Shown in pieces: positions 1 to 8,096 of a DNA stretch of 41,478 bases. Source of the stretch: Henriciella sp. (lineage in GTDB: Bacteria > Pseudomonadota > Alphaproteobacteria > Caulobacterales > Hyphomonadaceae); the NCBI GenBank assembly GCA_002733705.1, contig NVWP01000042.1, positions 1 to 41,478 on the forward strand, in the 5' to 3' direction. The notes under the pieces were generated by a model. That model was not told the origin of the DNA. It did no database searches and saw nothing but the letters and a program-made list of their open reading frames with translations. Within the stretch, counting starts at the first letter, position 1; the number at the start of each line of letters is the position of its first letter. Both the position numbers and the translations under genes were made by a program.

Positions 1-753
1 CTGAAGACCGTCTATCCCGGCGATACGCTGACCGCGATTTCAGACGTGATCGGGGTCAAGGAGAACTCTAACGGCAAGACCGGCGTTGTCTGGGTCAGAA
101 CGCGCGGGGAAAACCAGCGCGGCGAGACTGTGCTTTCCTATGTGCGCTGGGTCATGGTCCACAAGAAGGACCCATCCAGTCCTGCACCAGATTTTACCGC
201 TCCGGACCTGCCCGACGCAGTTTCGCCAGACGATCTCGTCGCGCCAGATTACAAGGACTGGAACAGTGCGCTTGCCGGATCCAGCTGGCGCTATGACGAC
301 TATGAAATTGGCGAGAAGATCGACCATGTCGACGGCATGACGGTGGAGGAAGCCGAGCACCAGACCGCAACGCGCCTCTATCAGAATACCGCAAAGGTCC
401 ATTTCGACGCCCATGCGCAGGCCGGCAGCCGGTTCGGCAAACGTCTCATCTATGGCGGCGTCGTGATCTCTATCGCGCGCGCCCTGTCCTTCAATGGGCT
501 GGAAAGCGCCGCGCAGATGCTGGCCATCAATGCCGGCACGCATGCAGGCCCCCTCTTTGCCGGCGACACGGTCTATGCCTGGTCGGAAGTCCTGGACAAG
601 GCAGAACTGTCTGACGGGACCGGCGCCCTGCGCCTGCGCCTTGTCGCGGCGAAGAACCACCCCTGCAGCGACTTTCCGCTCAAGGGGGAGGATGGCAAAT
701 ATCACGCCGATGTCCTTCTCGACTTTGATTACTGGGCCGCGATCCCCAGATAG
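1..753 (+). CDS. mch: Mesaconyl-CoA hydratase (MaoC-type, double hot-dog), 5'-truncated by the window edge
   Basis: The reading frame is open from base 1 and ends at TAG 751-753, giving about 250 residues of a protein usually near 345. It closely resembles my recollection of rhodobacterial mesaconyl-CoA hydratase (beta-methylmalyl-CoA dehydratase). Shared segments include VYPGDTL near the start, NGKTGVVWVRT, YVRWVMV, then EKIDHVDGMTVEEAEH and ATRLYQNTAKVHFD. A second hot-dog half follows with IYGGVVIS, LSFNGL, FAGDTVYAWSE and a C-terminal DFDYW. The enzyme interconverts beta-methylmalyl-CoA and mesaconyl-CoA in the cytoplasm, a step of the ethylmalonyl-CoA pathway for C2 assimilation. Partner genes (ccr, mcl) are not visible here and may lie upstream. 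The main alternative is a generic MaoC dehydratase of unknown substrate. Confidence 0.85.
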   Translation: MKTVYPGDTLTAISDVIGVKENSNGKTGVVWVRTRGENQRGETVLSYVRWVMVHKKDPSSPAPDFTAPDLPDAVSPDDLVAPDYKDWNSALAGSSWRYDDYEIGEKIDHVDGMTVEEAEHQTATRLYQNTAKVHFDAHAQAGSRFGKRLIYGGVVISIARALSFNGLESAAQMLAINAGTHAGPLFAGDTVYAWSEVLDKAELSDGTGALRLRLVAAKNHPCSDFPLKGEDGKYHADVLLDFDYWAAIPR

Positions 754-811
754 CCGGTCATGACGCACATCCACCGCACGCCCCTTTCTGCCAGACCGGC
801 CGGCGCCTGAT

Positions 812-1234
812 ATGGGCGGCGTTCCTGGCTTTGATGGCGTGGCCTATGTGGCGACCGCGATTGCGATCCTGCTCTCGGCTCTGGCGAGCCTGCTCAGCAC
901 GATGACCCGCAAGCAGCAGGTCGAGGGCGGCGCCGTCGATGCGGCCCTGCTTTGCGAGCTGACCGGCATTCAGGATCCACGCATCCTGCAGGACGTCTTC
1001 GGGCCGCCGACCATGAACCGGCTCTGGCAGGGAATCACCCTTAAACAGATCGAGAAAGAGCGGCGCTTTCCCGGCTATCTCATAAGTGATGACCGCGTCG
1101 ACTGGGCCTGTATGGGCGTGGTTTTCCTGTCTTTCTTCTGGCAGCACGCCCTGATGGACGGCCTCGTCATTACCGCTGCCCTGGCCCAGATCTCCGGCTG
1201 GGTCCTCGCCTATCAGTTGCCGCGGCAGGTCTAG
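812..1234 (+). CDS. Small predicted membrane protein, unknown function
   Basis: This is an unrecognised 140-residue protein starting at ATG 812. An N-terminal hydrophobic stretch (about residues 9-29, rich in Ala/Leu/Ile) and a C-terminal one (about residues 102-134, containing GVVFLSFFWQHALMDG) suggest two or more membrane segments. Between them lies a charged loop with LCELTGIQDPRILQDVF and RRFPGYLISDDRVDW. A helical hairpin with a cytoplasmic or periplasmic loop is the simplest reading. The antisense frame (758-1240) is also open, but its translation is polar and non-descript, so the plus strand is preferred. It sits between the mesaconyl-CoA hydratase and dapF with no overlap, and a short hairpin directly at its stop may end its transcript. 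No function is proposed. Confidence 0.6.
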   Translation: MGGVPGFDGVAYVATAIAILLSALASLLSTMTRKQQVEGGAVDAALLCELTGIQDPRILQDVFGPPTMNRLWQGITLKQIEKERRFPGYLISDDRVDWACMGVVFLSFFWQHALMDGLVITAALAQISGWVLAYQLPRQV

Positions 1235-1250
1235 CGCCAAATCTGGCGCT
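1233..1250 (+). terminator. Short hairpin at the stop codon of the membrane protein gene
   Basis: AGCGCCA (1233-1239), a four-base loop AATC, and TGGCGCT (1244-1250) form a perfect 7-bp stem followed by TCCTCT. It begins inside the TAG stop codon at 1232-1234. The U-run is weak, so this may be only a partial intrinsic terminator or an mRNA-stabilising hairpin ahead of dapF. Confidence 0.4.
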
Positions 1251-1285
1251 TCCTCTGTAGCCCTATCGCGCCTACATAGGCCGCC

Positions 1286-2095
1286 ATGAAAGTCTGGAAG
1301 ATGAATGGTGCCGGCAATGCGTTCGCGGTCTTTGACGCGCGCGAAGAAGCCTTTGCGCCCGATGCGGAGAAAATCCGCAGCATTGCCGCCGAGATGAAGG
1401 CCGATCAGGTCATGTCGATAGAGCGTGACCCCTCAAGCGATGCCTTCCTGCGCATCTGGAATTCTTCCGGCGAGGAGGTTGGCGCCTGCGGGAATGGGAC
1501 ACGCGCCGTCGCACACCTCCTGCTGGAGGAGGCAGAAGCAGACAGCGTCTCCATCAGGACGTCCGCCGACCTTCTGAAGGGCGCACGCGCCGAGGGCGGC
1601 CTCGTAACCGTGGATATGGGCCAGCCTCGTATGGGCTGGAAAGAGATTCCGCTTGCCGAGAAGATGGATGTCCGCGGCGTCGATGTGCGCATCGGGCCGA
1701 TGGATAATCCCTATCTTTCAAAGCCTGCTGTGGTCTCCATGGGCAACCCTCATGCGGTGTTCTTCGTCGACGATGTCGATGCCTATAACATTCCGCAAAT
1801 CGGGCCGCTGGTCGAATGGCACCCCTTGTTTCCGGAAGGCACCAATGTCGGCTTTGCACAGGTGATTGACCGCGAAACCATCCGCCTGCGCGTCTGGGAA
1901 CGCGGCGCAGGCCTCACCAAGGCTTGCGGGACGGGCGCCTGCGCGGCGCTGGTCTGCGCGGCGCGGGCCGGAAAGACAGAGCGGACGGCGAAACTCATCC
2001 TTGATGGCGGCGATCTCATCATCGAGTGGCGGCAAAGCGATAATCACGTCATGATGACCGGACCGGTCGAGGTCGAAATGAGCTTCGACCTTTAG
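1286..2095 (+). CDS. dapF: Diaminopimelate epimerase
   Basis: This 269-residue cytoplasmic enzyme converts LL-2,6-diaminopimelate to the meso form, supplying peptidoglycan cross-linking and the substrate of LysA, which is encoded about 6 kb downstream. The N-terminus MKVWKMNGAGNAF matches the family start (usually KMxGxGNDF, here Asn-Ala instead of Asn-Asp). Both catalytic cysteines are visible: one in ACGNGTRAVAHL at about residue 68 and one in KACGTGACAALV at about residue 214. GNPHAVFFVDDVD and FPEGTNVGFAQ are further family signatures. The start ATG 1286 directly fits the conserved N-terminus. The length is normal for the family (about 270-280). It is followed by mtaB after about 88 bases, an arrangement common in alphaproteobacteria. 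Confidence 0.97.
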   Translation: MKVWKMNGAGNAFAVFDAREEAFAPDAEKIRSIAAEMKADQVMSIERDPSSDAFLRIWNSSGEEVGACGNGTRAVAHLLLEEAEADSVSIRTSADLLKGARAEGGLVTVDMGQPRMGWKEIPLAEKMDVRGVDVRIGPMDNPYLSKPAVVSMGNPHAVFFVDDVDAYNIPQIGPLVEWHPLFPEGTNVGFAQVIDRETIRLRVWERGAGLTKACGTGACAALVCAARAGKTERTAKLILDGGDLIIEWRQSDNHVMMTGPVEVEMSFDL

Positions 2096-2183
2096 CGGTT
2101 ACGCGCGCCCGTCCTGCCCGCGAAACCTTGATTTCAGAGGCGTTCGGCGCGATGTGGCGGGGTTCTGGACAGGCATTCTGGCA

Positions 2184-3464
2184 ATGACGGCGATTAAAGA
2201 CCCACAATCGAAAGCCCGGGTAATCACGCTCGGCTGCCGCCTCAACTCCTATGAGAGTGAGGTGATGCGCGGGCATGCCGATGCTGCAGGTCTGGAAGAC
2301 GCGATCATCGTCAACACGTGCGCGGTGACATCCGAGGCTGTCCGAAGCGCCCGCCAGACCATCCGCCGCGCCAGGAAAGACAATCCGGATGCCCGCATCC
2401 TGGTGACGGGCTGCGCCGCGCAGATCAATCCAGATGAATTCGCCGCCATGCCGGAAGTCGATCGCGTGATCGGCAATCATGAAAAGATGCAGGCCGGAAC
2501 ATGGACCTCACCGGCGCTGAATGAGGGTCGCGAGAAAATCCTCGTCAATGACATCATGTCGGTGAAGGAAACGGCCGCCCATCTCATCGACGGGATGGAG
2601 GGCAGGGCGCGCGCCTATGTCCAGGTCCAGAATGGCTGCGACCATCGCTGTACCTTCTGCATCATTCCCTATGGCCGCGGCAATTCCCGCTCGGTCCCGG
2701 CCGGCGATGTCGTGCAGATGGTCCGGCGCCTGGTTGAGACCGGCCATTATGAAGTCGTCCTGACCGGCGTCGACCTGACCAGCTGGGGCGCCGACCTGCC
2801 CGGCCAGCCGCAGCTTGGCAATCTGGTCCAGCGCATTCTGAAACTGGTGCCGGAACTGCAGCAGCTGCGCATTTCCTCCATCGATGCCATCGAGATGGAT
2901 GACGCGCTATTCGACGCCATTGGTGATCCGCGTCTTGCGCCCTTCATGCACCTCTCGCTTCAGCATGGCGACAATCTGATGCTGAAGCGGATGAAGCGGC
3001 GCCACTCACGTGAAGAGGCGATCGAGCTCTCTGACAAGCTGCGCGCCATTCGACCGGATATCGCCCTGGGCGCAGACATTATCGCGGGGTTTCCAACAGA
3101 GACCGAGAGCGCGTTCGAGAATTCGGTCCGTCTGGTCGAGGACTGTAACCTCGCTTTCCTTCACGTCTTTCCCTACAGCCCGCGCCCCGGCACGCCGGCC
3201 GCGCGCATGCCGCAGCTGGAAAAGTCCCTGATCAAAGAGCGTGCCGCGCGCCTGCGCGAGGTTGGCGAGCGCGCGCTCGCCCGTCACCTCGACACCCATG
3301 TCGGCGCCGTGCGGGATGTTCTTGTCGAGCAGGAAACTGACGGGCGACTTTCCGATTTCTCGCGCGTTGCCCTGAGGGGGTTTGCCGCGCTTGAGGCTGG
3401 ACGCCCCGTGCCCGCGCGGATAGTCGCTCAGGACGGACAGAAACTGATTGCGGAGCCTGTATGA
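2184..3464 (+). CDS. mtaB: tRNA t6A37 methylthiotransferase (radical SAM)
   Basis: This is a three-domain methylthiotransferase that converts t6A37 to ms2t6A37 in tRNAs reading ANN codons. The N-terminal UPF0004 domain begins ARVITLGCRLNSYESEV, with further cysteines in VNTCAVTSEA and LVTGCAAQ that bind the auxiliary [4Fe-4S] cluster. The radical SAM motif is GCDHRCTFCIIPYGRG at about residues 151-166. The middle domain carries FMHLSLQHGDNLMLKRM and ADIIAGFPTE, and a TRAM-like C-terminus follows. The ATG at 2184 gives 426 residues and places the first conserved segment near the N-terminus; a GTG at 2154 would add ten residues. The GCR-type N-terminus and the operon with dapF and ftsY favour MtaB over MiaB or RimO. 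Its stop overlaps the ftsY start (ATGA). Confidence 0.93.
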   Translation: MTAIKDPQSKARVITLGCRLNSYESEVMRGHADAAGLEDAIIVNTCAVTSEAVRSARQTIRRARKDNPDARILVTGCAAQINPDEFAAMPEVDRVIGNHEKMQAGTWTSPALNEGREKILVNDIMSVKETAAHLIDGMEGRARAYVQVQNGCDHRCTFCIIPYGRGNSRSVPAGDVVQMVRRLVETGHYEVVLTGVDLTSWGADLPGQPQLGNLVQRILKLVPELQQLRISSIDAIEMDDALFDAIGDPRLAPFMHLSLQHGDNLMLKRMKRRHSREEAIELSDKLRAIRPDIALGADIIAGFPTETESAFENSVRLVEDCNLAFLHVFPYSPRPGTPAARMPQLEKSLIKERAARLREVGERALARHLDTHVGAVRDVLVEQETDGRLSDFSRVALRGFAALEAGRPVPARIVAQDGQKLIAEPV

Positions 3465-4804
3465 TCCTCTGGTTCGGAAAGAAAAAGAAAAAAGAAGAGC
3501 TTGAGGACGCTGGCGCGCAGATGCGCGAGCCGGAGCTTTCGGCAGAAGAGATCGCCGAAAAGGAAGCCGCCGAAAAGGCCGAGGCGGACCGTAAAGCCGC
3601 CGAGGAAGCTGCCGAAGCCGAGCGCAAAGCCGCAGAGCAGGCCAAGATCGATGCCGCTATCGCCGAGGCAAACAAGGCCTGGGAAGAGCGCCAGAAGCGC
3701 GAAGCGGCGGAGGCCGAAGACGAAGCGGCCCGCCAGAAGGCTGAAAACGAACTCAAGATCCTGGAGGAACGCCGCCGCGCGGAAGCGGCCCGAGAGGAAG
3801 CGCGCCGCAAGGAAGAAGAGCGACAGGCCGCCATCGCACGCGGCGAACCTGACCCTTATGCCGAAATCCGCGACCCCGGCTTCTTCGACAGGCTGTCGGG
3901 CGGGCTCTCCAAATCCTCCTCCAAGCTCGGCACCAGCCTGACCGGTATGTTCGGCGGGCGTAAGCTCGATGATGACGCGCTGGAAGATCTGGAAGACCTG
4001 CTGATCATGTCCGACATGGGCGCCAAGGTCTCATCGAAGATCACGTCAAACCTCGCAAAGACGCGGTTCGACAAGGATATCAGCGACGATGAAATCCGCG
4101 TCGCGCTGGCCTCAGAGATCGAAGCGATCATGAAACCGCGTGAACAGGTCGTCGACTTTTCGGACGGGCCGCGTCCACGCGTTGTCCTGTTCGTTGGCGT
4201 CAACGGCTCTGGCAAGACAACGACAATCGGCAAGATTGCCTCGAAACTGAAAGAGCAGGGGGCAAAGGCGCTCCTTGTGGCGGGAGATACATTCCGCGCC
4301 GCCGCCATCGAGCAGCTGACCGTCTGGGGGGAGCGGGCCGGTATTCCGGTTCTCTCCAAACCAACGGGCGCAGATGCGGCCGGGCTTGTCTACGAGGCTA
4401 TCGAGAAGGCCAAGCAGGAAGACCTCGATCTTGTTCTGGTCGATACGGCCGGCCGGCTTCAGAACAAAGCCGAGCTCATGTCGGAGCTTGCAAAGATTGT
4501 CCGCGTAACCCGCAAGCTCGACCCCGACGCCCCGCATGACGTGATCCTCGTTCTCGATGCCACGGTTGGCCAGAATGCGCTGAGCCAGGTTGAGGCTTTC
4601 CGCCATACGGCCGAGGTCTCCGGCATTGTGATGACAAAGCTGGATGGCACGGCCAAGGGCGGCGTGCTCGTCGCCGTGGCCGAAGCGCATGCCCTGCCGA
4701 TCCATTTTGTCGGCGTGGGCGAGAAAGCAGAAGACCTTCAGCCCTTCAGCGCGAAGGCCTATGCCAGGGCTCTGGTCGGCCTCACAGAAGAGGAAGCGGT
4801 TTGA
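3461..4804 (+). CDS. ftsY: Signal recognition particle receptor FtsY
   Basis: FtsY is the GTPase receptor that docks SRP-ribosome complexes at the inner membrane for co-translational insertion. The 447-residue product starts with a short hydrophobic-basic MILWFGKKKKKE, followed by an Ala/Glu/Arg-rich coiled-coil A domain to about residue 125. The NG domain then begins at FFDRLSGGLSKSSSKL. GTPase motifs are GVNGSGKTTTIGKIA (G1, about residues 246-260), AGDTFRAAAIEQL (G2), LVDTAGRLQNK (G3, about 327) and TKLDGTAKGG (G4, about 392), and the C-terminal FVGVGEKAEDLQPF is typical of the family. The A domain length is in the proteobacterial range. The gene overlaps mtaB by ATGA and is overlapped by the next gene by TTGA, so the three are probably translationally coupled. 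Confidence 0.97.
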   Translation: MILWFGKKKKKEELEDAGAQMREPELSAEEIAEKEAAEKAEADRKAAEEAAEAERKAAEQAKIDAAIAEANKAWEERQKREAAEAEDEAARQKAENELKILEERRRAEAAREEARRKEEERQAAIARGEPDPYAEIRDPGFFDRLSGGLSKSSSKLGTSLTGMFGGRKLDDDALEDLEDLLIMSDMGAKVSSKITSNLAKTRFDKDISDDEIRVALASEIEAIMKPREQVVDFSDGPRPRVVLFVGVNGSGKTTTIGKIASKLKEQGAKALLVAGDTFRAAAIEQLTVWGERAGIPVLSKPTGADAAGLVYEAIEKAKQEDLDLVLVDTAGRLQNKAELMSELAKIVRVTRKLDPDAPHDVILVLDATVGQNALSQVEAFRHTAEVSGIVMTKLDGTAKGGVLVAVAEAHALPIHFVGVGEKAEDLQPFSAKAYARALVGLTEEEAV

Positions 4805-5436
4805 GCGCCGAGGAGAAATCTGCCCTTCGCAAGGAGCTGAAAACCCTGCGCGAGGAAGCCCATGCGCGCGATCCGGATGCGGGCGAGACGCTTGCGGCGA
4901 AGTTTCCGCTGAAACTTCTGGAGCGCTACGGCCCCGTCGTCGCCGGCTATATGCCCATCGGCAGCGAGATCGACCCGCAGCCGCTCATGGCGCGTCTGGA
5001 AGGCGAGGGGGCGCAATTGGCTCTGCCCCGCCTTGAAACGAAGGAAACGATGACCTTCCGGGCCTGGAAAACCGGGGACGCTCTGGAGAAAGGCCCGATG
5101 GGCCTGCAGCAGCCGATGGACGACGCGGAGATTGTCACCCCGACGCTGATCCTGATGCCGCTTCTCGCCTTCGACAATCTCGGCGTCCGCCTCGGCTATG
5201 GACAAGGCCATTATGACAAGACGATTGCGCGCCTTCGCGATGAGGGCCGCGTCTTTGCCTGCGGTCTCGCCTTTCATGCGCAGATGATGGATGAGCTCCC
5301 GTCAGAACCGCATGACCAGCCGCTCGACTGGGCCGTCACTGAGCGCGGCTCCGTGCCCATCTTCATGATGCGCGCCTTCCGGGAAAATGCCGAAGAGGAC
5401 AGTGATACCGGGGGAGACGGCCCGGGCGCCGCCTAG
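4801..5436 (+). CDS. 5-formyltetrahydrofolate cyclo-ligase
   Basis: This 211-residue member of the MTHFS family uses ATP to convert 5-formyl-THF to 5,10-methenyl-THF, returning folinate to the one-carbon pool. The N-terminal helix SALRKELKTLREEAHA carries the basic patch, GYMPIGSEIDPQPLM is the substrate loop, and the C-terminal signature LGVRLGYGQGHYDKTIARL is fully present. The start is a TTG overlapping the ftsY TGA (TTGA), preceded by a purine-rich GAAGAGGAAG; no better start lies upstream. The product is slightly extended at the C-terminus by an acidic tail. Its TAG stop shares the tetramer CTAG with the stop codon of the convergent DUF4175 gene. The symbol varies between organisms (ygfA, fau), so none is assigned. 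Confidence 0.92.
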   Translation: MSAEEKSALRKELKTLREEAHARDPDAGETLAAKFPLKLLERYGPVVAGYMPIGSEIDPQPLMARLEGEGAQLALPRLETKETMTFRAWKTGDALEKGPMGLQQPMDDAEIVTPTLILMPLLAFDNLGVRLGYGQGHYDKTIARLRDEGRVFACGLAFHAQMMDELPSEPHDQPLDWAVTERGSVPIFMMRAFRENAEEDSDTGGDGPGAA

Positions 5437-8096
5437 AAACGGTCGAGCAGGCGTTCGAGATAGTTGCGCTCTTCCTCGTCAGCCGGGTCGCCATAGCGCC
5501 GGCGAAGTTCTTCCAGAATGTCCTTGGCGCGCTGGCGTTCGGCCTCGTCGGGAATATTGACGTCCTGATTATCCGAAACGCCGCCCATGGGCCGGCCAAA
5601 CGGATCGACCTGATTTGACGGGTCGCCATATTGATCGCCAAGCCGCTGGCGGCGCAGCTCGTCGAGCTCACCGGCAAGGTCCTGGGCAAGGTCGCGGAGC
5701 TGATCGGTCGCGTCCTGCTGATTGCGCTGGGCACGCAGGCCATTGCCATCCTCCAGCGCTTCGGCGGCCCGCCGCTGCGCGCGCTCAATGGTTTTCAGCG
5801 TGTCTTCGTCCATCCCTGACCCGCCTTCGCCGTCCTCATTTGAACCGGCGCCCCTGCGGGCAAGCTCATCGACCAGGTCGCCAAGCCGCCTCTGGCGCTC
5901 TGCCAGGGAAGGTCCGCTGCCGTCTTGCTCACCTTCTTCACCCGGACGCTGGCCGGGCTGGCGACCCTCCTCATCACCTGGCTGTTCGCCGGGTTGCTGT
6001 CCTTGCTGGCCACCCGGTTGCTCACCCTGTTGTGGCCCTCTTCGCTCACCGCGTTGCTCGGCCATCGTGTCGTCATTGAGTTCGCGCTGTTCGCGCAGAA
6101 GGTCTGAGAGCTCACGCAGCGTATCGGACAGCTCGCGCTCTCCTTCAGGCAGGTCTTCGTCATTCTCGCCCTCACCCTGACCCGGCATGCCGGGCAGGCC
6201 ATCGCCGGACCCGTTGCCCTGCTGGAACTGCAGATTCTCCAGCATGTTCGTGATGTCGGAGAGAAGCTGCCGCGCCTGGTCGCTGGCGCCGGTTTCAGTC
6301 AGGTCCGACAGGGCGTCCAGCATGCCGGCAAAGTCGGATCCGCCCATCATGGACCCCTCGCCGCCACCTTGCGCACTGTCGGTATCGTTCGGCGGCGCTT
6401 CGAGACCATTTGCCATCGCTTCGGCCATGCGCGCGGCGAGATAGTTCTTTGCCGCCTGCTGGAAGGCTTCCAGCCGGCGGCGGATCTCTGCCTCGGACGC
6501 CCCATCGCGCAGAGCCTCCTCCAGCGCTTTCTTGGCCGCCTGCAGCGCACGCAGGGCGTCCGCAGCGCTGCCATATTCGACGCGCATCGCCAGCGACCAG
6601 AGAAGCGGGTCCGTCTCATCGGCTTCATCGGTTGAGCTCGCCGCCTGCAGCATTGAGCCCGCATGGCTCAGCCCGAGATAGACGCTTACATCCTCGAAGT
6701 AATGTTCCGGCTTGTAGGTGACCGCCTCAATCATGCGGGAGGCGCGCTGAATGCCGTCCGGGGCGCGCGAAATGCGCTGTGTGGCGGCCGCGAAGAGCTC
6801 GCCGGCCTCCAGAGCTTCAGCATTGGGGTTTTCCGCAGCCTCATACTCGCCATCCTCACGCAGCACGGTCACGCGGATATCCTGGATCGCCCTCGCCAGC
6901 GGCTGCAGCAGCAATTTCTCCGGCAGCACGAAAACCGCAGGCTCGCTATAACCCACCTGACCGGCACCGTCCGTGACGCGCAGGCGCGCGCTCAGCTCCA
7001 GACCGGCCCAGCGATGGCGGGTCAGGTCGATGGAGGTCACTTCCTGTGAGTCGCGCGGCGCCACGCCGGGCAGTTGCAGGTCAACAATGTCGGGGGGGCT
7101 ATCAGGCCCGCGATCGGTCCGCTGCAGGACGAGCTGAAGGCTTTCCACGCCATAGTCGTCGCTCAGCTTCCATTCGAACTCTGTCCGGTCCGTGGGCGTC
7201 ATCTCGGGTGTGGAGACCCATTCAGCCTCTGGCGGTGTATCGGGAGAAGCCTGCACCGGCCAGCTCGCCCGCTCGCTCCACCAGGTGACGCGAATGTCGC
7301 TGTCTGCGGTAATCGTCCCCGTTGCTTCGAAGGCGTCCTCGGGCGTCTTGCTGAAGCGGATCTTTTGCCTGGCATCTGCGGTCTCGATAACCAGCTTCGG
7401 GGCCGATGGCGCCTGCGCCCGCACGGTGATCTGCGACCCGGCGGGCACGCGCACGGGCCCTTGTCCGGCCGAGAGGAAGACGGGCGGCTTGCCCGTATGC
7501 TCAGGCGGTGTGATCCACGCCTCGATGCGGATGGTCTCGGCACCAAACAGGCTGCCAATATCGGGGCCAAACGCACGCGACAGGCGCTCGCCCGCGCTGG
7601 AGGCCGCCAGAAGCGCGGCTCCGGCGAGCAGAAGCGGCAGAAGATAGCGCAGATAGAAAGGGTCGGTCTTTTTCCAGCGGCTGGCAAAATCGGGCACATT
7701 GAGACGGCGCGCCGCGTCAGTTAGCTCGGCTTCATGCGCGCGCCAGAGCGCGGCTCCGGTCGCGTCGGGCCGTGACGGGCGGTCGGAAAGCGTGGACAGG
7801 GGGCGAAGTTCGGACTGGCGGTCGAGCAGGCGGATCGCGTCGGGACGCGTTGGCGGTCTGAAACGCGCCGCCCCCAAGGCAGCGAGCGGCAAGAGCCCCG
7901 CAAGGAAGAGAATGAGCGCCACCGAAGCGACTTTCTCACTGGCCGCGTCAATCAGGCCGGTGAGCGCCATGATGAGAAAAACAGACACGAAAACAGCGAG
8001 CGGCCAGAAGGAGCGGGCCGCACCTAGCCGCCAGAGCGCCGCCTTTGTGCGGGCAATCCTGGGCTCCAGTCCGGGAATCCGTTTCAGCTCAGCCAA
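5433..8096 (-). CDS. DUF4175 / TIGR02302 family membrane protein
   Basis: This 887-residue protein resembles the alphaproteobacterial TIGR02302/DUF4175 family, whose function is unknown to me. Two hydrophobic segments lie near the N-terminus (about residues 28-48 and 58-78) and a third near 150-170 (LRYLLPLLLAGAALLAASSAG). A long beta-rich, probably periplasmic part follows, containing ITPPEHTGKPPVFLSAG. The helical C-terminal half carries a Gly/Pro/Gln/Glu-rich low-complexity tract encoded at roughly 5925-6045, then a charged region rich in RRR, EL and DL repeats. The start is TTG at 8096, overlapping the end of lysA by 13 bases, so it is probably the last gene of the argH-lptM-lysA operon. 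It might work in the cell envelope, judged only by topology and neighbours. Confidence 0.8.
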   Translation of the reverse strand: MAELKRIPGLEPRIARTKAALWRLGAARSFWPLAVFVSVFLIMALTGLIDAASEKVASVALILFLAGLLPLAALGAARFRPPTRPDAIRLLDRQSELRPLSTLSDRPSRPDATGAALWRAHEAELTDAARRLNVPDFASRWKKTDPFYLRYLLPLLLAGAALLAASSAGERLSRAFGPDIGSLFGAETIRIEAWITPPEHTGKPPVFLSAGQGPVRVPAGSQITVRAQAPSAPKLVIETADARQKIRFSKTPEDAFEATGTITADSDIRVTWWSERASWPVQASPDTPPEAEWVSTPEMTPTDRTEFEWKLSDDYGVESLQLVLQRTDRGPDSPPDIVDLQLPGVAPRDSQEVTSIDLTRHRWAGLELSARLRVTDGAGQVGYSEPAVFVLPEKLLLQPLARAIQDIRVTVLREDGEYEAAENPNAEALEAGELFAAATQRISRAPDGIQRASRMIEAVTYKPEHYFEDVSVYLGLSHAGSMLQAASSTDEADETDPLLWSLAMRVEYGSAADALRALQAAKKALEEALRDGASEAEIRRRLEAFQQAAKNYLAARMAEAMANGLEAPPNDTDSAQGGGEGSMMGGSDFAGMLDALSDLTETGASDQARQLLSDITNMLENLQFQQGNGSGDGLPGMPGQGEGENDEDLPEGERELSDTLRELSDLLREQRELNDDTMAEQRGERRGPQQGEQPGGQQGQQPGEQPGDEEGRQPGQRPGEEGEQDGSGPSLAERQRRLGDLVDELARRGAGSNEDGEGGSGMDEDTLKTIERAQRRAAEALEDGNGLRAQRNQQDATDQLRDLAQDLAGELDELRRQRLGDQYGDPSNQVDPFGRPMGGVSDNQDVNIPDEAERQRAKDILEELRRRYGDPADEEERNYLERLLDRF

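Noticed and set aside
3006-3013. TCACGTGA palindrome in mtaB
   Set aside because: Only the eight-base core of parS is present and the flanks do not match; it lies 28 kb from the other sites.
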